Source: Begonia masoniana | Lineage: Eukaryota; Streptophyta; Magnoliopsida; Cucurbitales; Begoniaceae | DNA: 64,000 nucleotides | Direction: 5' to 3' | Assembly: GCA_022432975.1 (NCBI GenBank) | Contig: CM039502.1 | Span: 23,396,383-23,460,382 of the forward strand | Shown here: piece after piece, positions 41,255 through 51,012 of the stretch | How the letters are laid out: the number at the start of each line of letters is the position of its first letter | Position numbering within the stretch: position 1 is the first letter of the stretch | Notes under the pieces: generated by a model | What the model saw: the letters and a program-made list of their open reading frames with translations, nothing else | The model's database searches: none | What the model was told of the DNA's origin: nothing | Translations under genes and position numbers: made by a program

Positions 41255-42991
41255 CTAAGCACTATCTGGCCCTCCTGTTGGAACATCCTCTAGGACACGT
41301 GATGGGCCAGCTTCATCCATTGTTCTGGTTTGGAGATCTGAATCTGCCAGGTGAGGATTTTTCTTGTAAATGTCATTTAATAACACAACAATCGTTGATC
41401 TCTGTGTTTCCAACTCAGAAATTTGGATGCTGAGAGACTTGGACATACTCAACAAAAATTTTACAGAGCGAGCCAACAATGCTGAATCGGTGCTGGACTC
41501 GGAAATAGGCATTCCTTCAACAAATCCTTCCAAGTCATTAATGTGTTCACTCATTCGTAGTTTGTAACTGATTCGTATTTCTTCCTTTTCATCATATAGA
41601 ACTTCATTTTCTCTAATTATGGACTGTTGGGAGGACAATATGCCAAAAATTAGAGAGGGAAAGGGTAGTGCTAATCGTGAATTGTTACTGTCCACATGCT
41701 TCATTATTTGGTCAAATAAGAACTTTCCAAAATCCATCGGTATTGAATTTCCGATTTGAAAAAGTAATGTTGCCATAGTTTTGTTTACCCCTGTACCATG
41801 GGATGTGGGAAGCCAGTGTTGCATAGCAATTTTATGGAGAATGCTGTACTTAACTGACAATTGAGCTGCAGGAAAATCTTTCCCATGGGGCCATATCCGT
41901 CTAACACCCCCTGTGACATCGAAGATGATTTTGCTGAAATCGAGTACAAACAGGGGCGAAGCAGTGGTCTTTAAACCCAAATATTCATTGATGATCATCG
42001 GGGCAAAGTTGAAGATATGTCCTCTTACAAAAACATGGCCAAAATCTGAATGAGCAGTGTCTTTCACATGCGAGTCAAGATTACAGTAAACTTCTTGTAC
42101 AATCTTTGATACAAAAGGACAGAAACTTCGAAAAGTTTTCTCCAATCCTAAGCTAAGTAAATGATACACAACTGCTTCATATTGAGAAAAATCTCCTTCA
42201 TGAATTTTTCTTTCGGGCCAAATATTTCTTTGCGAGAAATTTGGCCATCGGCTGGCATGGAGCCTCAACTTAAAGTCATCATTTGACACTTTTAAAGAAG
42301 ACTTACTTTCTTTGGATTTTGATGCAGCTTTCAATGGAGATTTTGAACTTGGAGTGCTTTTCGAAACAGAAACTTCACTTGTCTTTTGCTTTTTGGATTT
42401 TGGGTCAGGGGATGGAATTTTTCTCGATGTTTTGACAATCGTAGACTTTTGAGACTTCTCCATTGAGGGCTTTGTGGTAGTGGATTTTGAAGATTTCGAA
42501 AGAAGGGTTTTTGAGTCCTTTGGTACAAAAGCTTTGAATTTCTTCGGAGTAGTTAATCTGGAGGATCTTCGGGTTGGTTGTTCAGGTGATTTTCCCATGA
42601 AAATATTTTCATCATTTGTATTTACCTCTAAGATGGCTTCTTGATGCTATGAACTGTCAGAAGATGATTCTTTTTCGATTCTAGGCCTTTTCCCTTTTGA
42701 TTTTATAGAAACCTTTGAATTTCGAGGTGCCTTGGGCGGCACGGAGCTGGTCTTGTACTTGTCCCCGCTTGTTTTTTGAAATTTTTGTTTAAGACCAGAG
42801 AAATCGACCTGTCTTATTGGAACTGCATCGGTAATTTTTGAGCTAACCCCTTCAGTAACACCGGGTTTTACAGACGGTGAAGCAGGTGAGTAAATCACTA
42901 TGGCCAACTTCAAACTTGGTATTACCTCGGAAGCATTTACTGGAATATGGCCGGAAATTTGCTCGTCGATAACTTCTTCAATAATCATCAT
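41255..42991 (-). pseudogene. Extra ORF downstream of pol in copia F (unknown function, one stop)
   Basis: The start at 42991 (MMIIEEVIDEQ) is chosen because the sister copy in element I starts MVIIEEVVDEQ; the frame upstream is only (GA)n translation. About 578 codons with one TAG near 42647, where I has Trp. The N-terminal third is Ser/Lys/Pro rich with nuclear-localisation-like runs (KSKGKRPRIEK, KSKKQK). The middle (HASRWPNFSQRNIWPERKIH, HLLSLGLEKTFRSFCPFVSK, FNFAPMIINEYLGL) resembles a domain often annotated as 'putative plant transposon protein'. No signal peptide or clear membrane span is seen, so an envelope role is not supported. The frame ends MDEAGPSRVLEDVPTGGPDS. Confidence 0.8.

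Positions 42992-42993
<2 letters not shown>

Positions 42994-43030
<37 letters not shown>
42994..43030. repeat. (GA)n microsatellite before the extra ORF of copia F
   Basis: About 18 GA dinucleotides on the plus strand (CT in the element's sense) lie just upstream of the ATG at 42991, in the presumed 5' untranslated part. In element I the corresponding place (57310-57330) has only a short imperfect purine stretch. Confidence 0.85.
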
Positions 43031-43033
<3 letters not shown>

Positions 43034-43502
43034 AAAACCCAAGAAGCTGATTGAGGAATCGAGCAGAAGCAAGGGAAGATTATTCCGGAACAAATCTAAC
43101 TTTGAAATATATTGATATCTTTTCTCCATAAATGCCCATCAAATCACCAAAATAAAGAAAATCCAAGATTTTTGATAATTTTCCGAAAATAAATCCGAAA
43201 ATTACCAAATTTCCTTAAATCAGAATGATGAATTGTAGAAGAATAATTTAGATCTCCTTGAGTTAGGAAATACACTCAAAATTATAATAATGCTCCAAAC
43301 TTCATATAGAATAAAGATCTGACTTTTATAAGACTATCTAAATTATGCATGTCACACACAGTGTTGCTCAAATATAATATAAAAAAAATTTCTTCCAGGA
43401 GAGGATGAGCAATGTCAGTAGATTGCCAGAATAAAAATAAACACCTAATGCAAGTGGCAAAATTTTTTTTTTTTGAAAAACAAAATGGAAGCAATAACCA
43501 AC

Positions 43503-45059
43503 TTACATAATACAGAGGCCTAATGCAGACCTCAACTCTTCAAATCTAGCACCATCCAATGCCTTGGTAAAGATATCTGCAATCTGTTTTTCGGTCACCA
43601 TATGCTCCAAAGTAATAATTTTGTCCTCCACTAAAGATCGAATAAAATGATGCCGTATGTCAATATGCTTTGTCCGTGAATGCTGAACAGGATTTTTAGA
43701 AATATTGATAGCGCTCAAATTATCACAATAGAGGGTCACGACACCTTGTGCGACACCATAGTCTTTCATCATTTGTTTCATCCACAGAAGCTGCGTACAG
43801 CTGCTACCTGCTGCTATATACTCTGCATCAGCCGTAGATAGAGAAATAGAATTCTGCTTCTTGCTAAATCATGAAACTAAGTTGTGTCCCACATAAAAAC
43901 TTTCCCCATAAGTGCTTTTTAGATCATCGGAACTACCTGCCCAGTCAGCATCACAATAACCCACCAGATTTGCATTAGACTCGAAAGAATACCAGATGCC
44001 ATAATCAGTTGTTCCACTAATATATTTTAGAATTAGTTTAACCGACACTAAGTGAGACTCCTTCGGATTTGCTTGAAATCGGGCGCATACACCTACGCTA
44101 TAACAAATATCTGGTCGGCTGGCAGTCAGATATAAGAGACTTCCAATCATACTTCTATGCAATCGCTGATCAACTGTAATTCCTTTTTCATCTTTAGAAA
44201 TTTTCTCATGTGTTCCAAGAGGTATTCTACTCGGGCGTGCAATCTCAAGCTTGAATTTTTTCAATAAATTCTTGGCATATTTAGCTTGAGAGATAAAAAT
44301 ACCATTCTTCTCTTGTTGTATTTGAAGGCCGCGAAAATAATTTAGTTCTCCAACCATACTCATCTCAAATTCGCCAGTCATTTGAGCTACAAATTCATCC
44401 ACCATAACCTGTGACACCGAGCCAAATACTATATCATCAACATAAATTTGAGCAAGGAGGAATTGACCTTTGTCGCGGCGAACGAATAGAGTTTTATCTA
44501 CTTCCACTCGCTCATATCCCTTGGTTGAAAGATATTGCGTGAGGCATTCATACCATGCACGAGGGGCTTGTTTGAGCCCATATAATGCCTTCTTCAACTT
44601 ATACACATACTCGGGATGATGAGGGTCTTCAAAACCCTTTGGTTGAGTAACATAAACTTCTTCATTGAGAAACCCATTGAGGAAAGCGCTTTTCACATCC
44701 ATTTGATATAGCTTGAACCACATAACACAAGCTAGAGATAATAAAAGCCGAATAGATTCAAGGCGGGCAACCGGAGCAAATGTTTCATCAAAATCAATAC
44801 CTTCAATCTGAGAATACCCTTGAGCAACTAGCCGAGCTTTGTTGCGAGTAATGTTACCATACTCATCGGTCTTGTTCTTGTAAATCCACTTAGTACCAAT
44901 AACGTTCACATCGAGAGGACAGGGTACTAAGTCCCAAACTTGATTTCGGGAGAATTGGTTGAGTTCTTCTTGCATCGCTTCTATCCAATATTCATCTAGT
45001 AATGCTTCTTTCACATTCTTGGGCTCAATTGTTGATGTAAAACAAGCCATTTGAATCAT
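43503..45059 (-). pseudogene. Copia F reverse transcriptase and RNase H
   Basis: On the minus strand: [72 protein letters not shown] and the catalytic [10 protein letters not shown] (YVDD intact), then [20 protein letters not shown] and RNase H with [32 protein letters not shown] and EKQIADIFTKALDGARFEEL. One TGA at 43869-43871 replaces Trp between RNase H segments (VS-stop-FSKKQ); the same frame continues. The family enzyme copies element RNA into DNA. Confidence 0.92.
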
Positions 45060-46283
45060 TTCACGATAATTAACACGCGGTTTATCTCTGGTTTGTATAC
45101 CATCATTCGGACCTCCAATAACCTCATCTGCATGATGATTCTTCTGAACACGTATAGATGGTGGCCTGTTGTGTAGGGTAGATACTTCTAATTCATTAAC
45201 TGTCTCTGTTTGATCTGTGACACCGCCTGTGACACCGTCTGTGACACTGGATGGAACACTAGGTCCTTCATTGTTTGAAATCTGATTTACATCGTCTTTT
45301 GGATTAAATGTTGTGTCCAGAGAGTCGTCTACTTGAACATTTGCAGATTCAATAACAGTTCGAGTACGTTTGTTGTAAACTCAATAAGCACGGCTATTTG
45401 TAGCATAACCGAGAAAGATAGCCTCATCACTCTTAGGATCTAGTTTCTCCCTGTGTTCCCTGTCATTCAACACAAAACAGATGCTACCAAAGGGGTGAAA
45501 ATAATAAAGATTTGGAGTTTTACCTTTCAATATCTCATAGGGTGTCATAGAGGTGTTGCCGCGGAGATACACCTGATTTATGGTATAACAAGCAGTGCTC
45601 ATAGCTTCAGCCCAGAACTTTTGAGGAACATCCCTTTCATGTAGCATTACTCGAGTCATTTCAGCCAATATACGGTTCTTCCTTTCAACAATCCCATTTT
45701 GTTGAGGTGTTTTAGGAGCCGAAAACTCATGAGCAATCCCTAGATAGTTACAAAACTCCGAGAAATCAGAATTTTCAAACTCTCTTCCATGGTCACTGCG
45801 GATGCGAATAATCTTCAAGATAACACAATCTTTTTCACGTTGGAGACGAGTACACATTGACTTAAAGGCTCGAAAAATGTCGGACTTTTCTCTAAGAAAA
45901 TCCACCCATTTGTAGAGTGAGAAATCATCAATAGTAACGAAGACATACCGTTTTCCTCCAATACTTTCCATCGGCATTGGTCCCATTAGATCCATGTGAA
46001 GTAATTTAAGTACCCGAGTAGTTGAAGATGACTGTGACATCGGGTGTGACACCTTGGTTTGCTTTTCGATTTGACATGGTCCACATAATTTCTCTTTATC
46101 AAACTTTAATTCAGGTATTCCTCGGACAGCACCTTTCGAAATAAGCTTCTCCATCATTCTGAAATTAACATGCCCCAACTTTCCATGCCATATGATAGTG
46201 TCTTCCATACTCGACCGAAGACAGTTAGATGAATAATGAATAAGATAACAACTGTCTGATGATCTAACTCCTTCATGACACAA
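45060..46283 (-). pseudogene. Copia F integrase
   Basis: On the minus strand: HGKLGHVNFRMMEKLISKG and CGPCQIEKQTK (HHCC zinc region), core VFVTIDDFSLYKWVDFL (first Asp), IRSDHGREFENSDFSEFCN (second Asp) and PQQNGIVERKNRILAEMTR (Glu). A frameshift near 46275 separates it from the protease frame, and a TGA at 45381-45383 (CGA in the sister element) truncates it. The hydrophilic linker to RT (45380-45060) contains four tandem TGTGACACC-type boxes at 45216-45260. Confidence 0.9.
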
Positions 46284-46720
46284 TTTTTATCTTGATCCGA
46301 CACAACACATTTTTCTCTTGTAAATTTCACATTCAAATCTTGATCACAGAGCTGACTAATACTGATTAAGTTGGACTTCAAATCATTTACCAATAAAACA
46401 TTACTCAACTCTGGTAAACCAGGAACATTCAACGTTCCCCTGCCAATGACATCCGGTGAGACACTGTTGCCGAATGTTACTTTTCCCACGGATTTAGGTA
46501 TAATATCATTCCAATATCTTTCTTCACCTGTCATATGTCTAGAACATCCTCTATAAAAATACCATGCATTGGTTCCGATTGCTTTTAGTGAAAGATGAGT
46601 AACATTGCACTTTAAATTTGATTTCTTCACCCACTTCTGATAAGGAAATTTATAAGAAGCGACATGTCTAACAATACCCAATCTTAAGTCAGCAAGATGA
46701 GTAAAGCATTTAGGGCGATT
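46284..46720 (-). pseudogene. Copia F protease region, active site altered
   Basis: The minus frame reads NAWYFYRGCSRHMTGEERYW, where the sister copy in element I has WYFDSGCSRHMTG. The catalytic Asp-Ser of DSG is Tyr-Arg here, so the enzyme should be inactive. VPGLPELSNVLLVNDLKSNL and SISQLCDQDLNVKF follow. Confidence 0.88.
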
Positions 46721-48403
46721 ATGACCACGGCGTTGGCAATAGTGACACACAGAACCATAAATGTTACCTTTTCTACTTGCAGCATGATAGTAGTTATAGG
46801 AATTTGATTTTCTGTCAATTCTTGGCATTCGGATTGCGACTTGCTTTCCTTTATAATCAAACCTCTTGTCTGACACCGGCTGAGACACTGGACTTTTCCT
46901 TACGAATTTCATTACAGAGCGACTTTCCTTTATTGCTACAGTCTTTGAACCTGAACTTTCACCTTTGAATCCCAGTCCAAACCGATTTACACTTGATTTG
47001 CCGATATTTAAAATATCATCTAGATTAGACGAACTTGAATTTAGCATTTTGACATTCTTCTTCATGAGGCTTATCTCATTGGTTAGATTATTAGCTTCAT
47101 CATTACTTGCTTTCAGCTTTGTCTCTTAATCATCAATAACATTTTGAAGATTATTCTTCTCATCCTTCAAATTTCTAATCTGAGTATGTAGAAGCTGATT
47201 TACTTTAACAAGCTCGGTCCATTTTACATGCAGAAACTTATATTCTCCAACAAGATCTTCTTCTGTGACAGGTTCATCGTCTTCATCACAACTATTAGAA
47301 AAACCGTCTGTGACACCGCATATAACACTGCCTTTTTCTTCACATTCTGATTTTCCAACGAGCGCCACACGATTGCTCTGAAATTCATCTTCCTTCTCTG
47401 ACTCATCCTCACTTCAAGTTGCATTCAGAGAATTCTTCCTTTTTTTCAAGGTGTTAGCACATTCTGCTTGTATATGTCCAAATCCTTTACATTCTTTGCA
47501 CTGAATACCTTTATTCTTTAATGGTTGATCAGATACATAAGTTTCTTCTCTGTGCTTCTTATTGCTTGAAGAACCATTTTTAAAGTTTGTGACACCCTGC
47601 TTGACACCGTGAGTATTTCTTCCAAATCTCTTCATAACTCTGCTGAAATTCTTCGAAAGTAGGGCCAGTGATTCCTCCAAGTCATCTTCATCAAACTCGT
47701 TGTAATTATGTACCTCCATTTTAAAAGCAACTCCCTTTTCCTTCTTACTTTCGGTCTCTCCTCCAAGATTCATTTTGAAAGTTCTAAGAGATCCCATCAA
47801 CTCTGCTAGATTCATTTTAGACACATCTTTGGCTTCTTCAATGGCAGTTACTTTATAGGCAAATCTTTGTGGCAAAGACCGTAGAGTTTTTCGCACAAGT
47901 TTTTCTTCGAAAATCATCTCACCGAGAGCAAACGCTTCATTTGCTATGTCACATAGTTTGGCGTTGAACTCGCCAATAGTCTCATCTTCCTGCATCCTTA
48001 GATTCTCAAAACGAGTGGTTAACATTTGCATTTTGGACAACTTTACCGTAGATGTTCCTTCATAGGTGGTTTGAAGAATATCTCATGCCCTTTTTGCAGA
48101 TTCGCATGTGGAGATGAGTCTGAACTGAATTGGATCCACACCATTAAAAATAGCATTTAGAGCCTTTGAATTGCTAAGTGCCAAAGCATCTTCATTTACG
48201 TTCCAATTCTCTTCGGGTTTTGGAGATATATTACCTTCTGCATCGGTGTTCACAGGGTGATTCTAACCTGTTAAAATCGATCCCCATGCCTTCTCGTTAA
48301 TAGCTTTAATGAATGCTCTCATCCTTGCTTTCCAATAAGCATAATTACTTCCATCCAACAATGGCGGACGCATTGTAGAACCTCCTTCTTTCATAGAGTC
48401 CAT
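46721..48403 (-). pseudogene. Copia F gag with long C-terminal extension (Sirevirus-like)
   Basis: The minus-strand ATG at 48403 begins MDSMKEGGSTMRPPLLDGSN and YAYWKARMRAFIKAI. Stops at 48263 (TAG for Trp) and 48083 (TGA for Trp) precede the open part MQMLTTRFENLRMQEDETIG, LCDIANEAFALGEMIFEEKL, AELMGSLRTFKMNL and the knuckle CKECKGFGHIQAECAN (about 47500-47455). After a TGA (47414) and a TAA (47126) the frame continues with a coiled-coil-like stretch (QIRNLKDEKNNLQNVIDD) and a second zinc-finger-like CHYCQRRGHNRPKC (about 46750-46710). Two knuckles and the extended C-terminus are Sirevirus traits. Confidence 0.87.
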
Positions 48404-48458
48404 TGCATAGGAACTATAATCTTGTCATGCTGATCCCGCTTAAGAAACAGAAGCGACA

Positions 48459-48471
48459 GGCTCTGATACCA
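48459..48471 (-). other. Primer-binding site of copia F
   Basis: The minus strand reads TGGTATCAGAGCC, two bases from the end of the 5' LTR at 48474. Confidence 0.85.
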
Positions 48472-48473
48472 AT

Positions 48474-49684
48474 TGAAATATTACGATTAGTTATGCGGTG
48501 TCACACAGGGTGTTACACGTGACACCGATAATGAATGCAATGACGAACAATATAAATATGCAGAAATAAATGAGACATGAGGTTGTTAACGCAGTTCGGC
48601 AACCAGCCTACGTCTGCGGGGCCACGCCCAGATATAAAAACATTTCTTTTGAGTTCATAAAGTTACAAGACAATCGGACTTATACAAATAAAGACTCCCT
48701 CTTATCTTTTTCGCCGCCTCTAGCTAACTTCTCCAAGGAAACTGTTTTTACGAGATCCCCTCGACTTAAGATTGACCTCTTCCGAGATCTAGATAACAAC
48801 AAGATCCCCTAGTCATTGATTCCTCCCAGAACTCGTGTTATGGCAAGATCCCCTCGCCCACGATCAAAGTGACAAACTCCCCTTGTCTAAAAACAGAACT
48901 CCTCCCGAGTTCAGATGCAGTCTCCTCCCGAGACTGAGTTTCAATGAAGAACAAGAAAAATTGCCTCCTGGGACACCTCCTGGAACACCAGATGAAAGCC
49001 TTCGGATGCAATACACAACACACTCAGTAGAACGAAGAAATCCACAGATTAGGTCGAGTGTGTAAAACAATCACTAACTCAAACGCAGAAGCGATGAGAG
49101 TGAAAGAAAGTCGACGGCACAACGAACGAATAAACCTTTTCACGCGAGAATCAAAACTCCGTCGTCAAGTCACTTTCACAGAGAACGAAAGCTTTAAATA
49201 ACATTGGTAACTTCCATAGCATCAAATCAGATCAGTTACCAAATTGGATATGGTGCCGCAAGAATTAAGGAAAACAAATCTAACCTAATTTGATTGTGTG
49301 ACACCACGTGTGACACTTTAGAAAGTAGCTCCAACTCATCAGATATTCGTCTAATAAATTAGGAAATCATCCCATTAATCATGGGATCCCGAAGCCTAGC
49401 AGATTTGGCTAAATCTCCATCAAATCGCCTTGCCAAATAAAACTTTTCCAAAAAACAAGTGCATATAGCTTTTTCAATATCTTTCATAATATTTTTGTTT
49501 CCTTAATTTTCTCTTTCACAGAATCTTCTTGATTGTTACTAGGACGCCATCCAATAATCAGAATGCATTATTTCTTAATCACCAAGAAATAATTTATCAA
49601 TTTTGTAAAAACATATTATCTCCATAAATAAAAATATATTGCCAAAAAATCAAATCCCAACTCATGCAAGTCGTTGTATTTACA
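48474..49684 (-). repeat. 5' LTR of copia F (1211 bp)
   Basis: On the minus strand it begins TGTAAATACAACGACTTGCA and ends CGTAATATTTCA, then the primer-binding site. It contains TGTGACACC boxes at 49297 and 49309 and oppositely oriented boxes at 48497, 48509 and 48518. Confidence 0.92.
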
Positions 49685-50465
49685 ATAATGTCCTTGCCCG
49701 GACTTCCTTCGAGGTAGTGTAGAATTCTGTAGACAGCCTTGAGGTAATTTTCAGCTGGACAATGCATGAACCGACTTACTAAGCCTACAACAAATGTTAT
49801 ATCAACTCTTATATGAGCTAAGTAAATCAGTTTTTCCACCAGTTTCTGATATCTGACTTTGTCCACAGGCACTTCATTCTTACTTCGATTGAGCTTCTGA
49901 TTAGGATCAATAGGTGTTGAGGCAGACTTGCATTCGAGGAGACCTGTCTCTTTGAGGAGATCGAGCACATACTTTCTCTTAGATATAACAATCTCATTAT
50001 TTGATCTAGCTACTTCCATACCTAGGAAGAATTTGCGATTTCCCAAATCCTTAACCTCAAACTGATGAGCTAGAAGATTCTTTAATGTTGCTAGCTTCAT
50101 CTCATCGTTTCCTGTCATTACTATATCATCCACATACACAATCAGAATAGTAATTTTACCTCATGTAGTGTCTTCATAGAATAGTGTATGATCTGATTGA
50201 GCTTGTGAATAGTCGTGCTCCTTGACATCCCAAACCTCGCAAACCAAGCACGAGGGGATTGCTTTAGGCCGTATAAGGACTTCCTTAGTCTATAGACCTT
50301 CTCTACTACACTCGCATTATCAAAACCTGGAAGCACTTGCATAAACACATCTTCTTCTAAATCACCATTAAGAAATGCATTTTTAATATTAAATTGTAAA
50401 AGAGGCCAATCCAGATTAGCAACTAGTGAAAGTAAAATCCTGGCAGTGTTGAGTTTGACAACTGT
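49685..50465 (-). pseudogene. Copia G reverse transcriptase (right half of split element)
   Basis: On the minus strand: LLQFNIKNAFLNGDLEEDVF, MQVLPGFDNASVVEKVYRLR, KSLYGLKQSPRAWFARF, then after a frame break MYVDDIVMTGNDEMKLATLK (catalytic YVDD), KFFLGMEVARSNNEIVISKR and LEGSPGKDI up to the F insertion. The frame then resumes at 39578. Everything 5' of the RT (integrase, protease, gag, 5' LTR) is missing; similarity ends near 50465. Confidence 0.85.
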
Positions 50466-50990
50466 GCGAGATCGATTGCAGATAGAAGGTCTAGTACATA
50501 CCTAGGAGGTAATTTAGTATCATGTATGACTAAAAAGCAAAGTATAGTGGTAAGACTGACTACTGACAAAATTGCGAGCATTGGATTTATAAATGACTTT
50601 CATGCAGGATCATTCTCAAAGATATTATGATTAGATTTATTGTTCCCATCAAATTATATAATGATAATAAGTTACCTATTAATATTGAAAATAATCTAAT
50701 TCAACATGACCGTATAAAAATTATTTCCTTTGTTCCTTCAACTTTACGACTCGTAGATGTATTAGAAAGAACTTTCATATGCAGTGTTTCAAGATGTTGT
50801 CATCAAGCGGGGTATAATCATCCCTTACCTACCAACTTGAGGGCAAGTGATAATTATCTATTTATTTTACTATGTTGAATATTTTTTGGAAAGTACAAAT
50901 TTCCCAATTTAAGGGATCTTTTTGAACGTTTAGATTCCTAATTTTGGTCATCCTAGATATTATAAACTATCAAAAACACTTTTCATTCTT
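50466..50990 (+). pseudogene. Copia H RNase H end and LTR start (plus-strand remnant)
   Basis: Plus-strand fragments read RSIADRRSSTYLGGNLVSCM (about 50470-50530), IKLYNDNKLPINIENNLIQH and VPSTLRLVDVL (about 50645-50770), the C-terminal RNase H of a copia element. A polypurine-like AACTTGAGGGCAAG (50834-50847) is followed by TGATAATTATC, a likely LTR start. Many stops and frameshifts are present. The LTR remnant fades before the callose synthase exon at about 51013. Confidence 0.65.
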
Positions 50991-51012
50991 TCCTAACATA
51001 AAAGATTTGTCA

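Larger units (their letters stand above)
39584..49684 (-). mobile_element. Copia F, full-length Sirevirus-like element with extra ORF
   Basis: LTRs are 39584-40783 (3') and 48474-49684 (5'), minus orientation, flanked by a perfect 5-bp duplication ATAAT (39579-39583 and 49685-49689). The primer-binding site is at 48459-48471 and the polypurine tract at 40784-40797. The order gag, protease, integrase, RT, RNase H is copia; a long gag with a C-terminal extension and a further ORF after pol fit Sireviruses. Coding frames are largely readable but carry about seven stops and one frameshift. Numerous TGTGACACC-type boxes are spread over the element. Confidence 0.93.

Noticed and set aside
41255..42991. 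Envelope-like gene of a Sirevirus
   Set aside because: The position after pol fits, but I see no signal peptide, membrane anchor or coiled-coil fusion region; lysine/serine-rich nuclear-type sequence points elsewhere.
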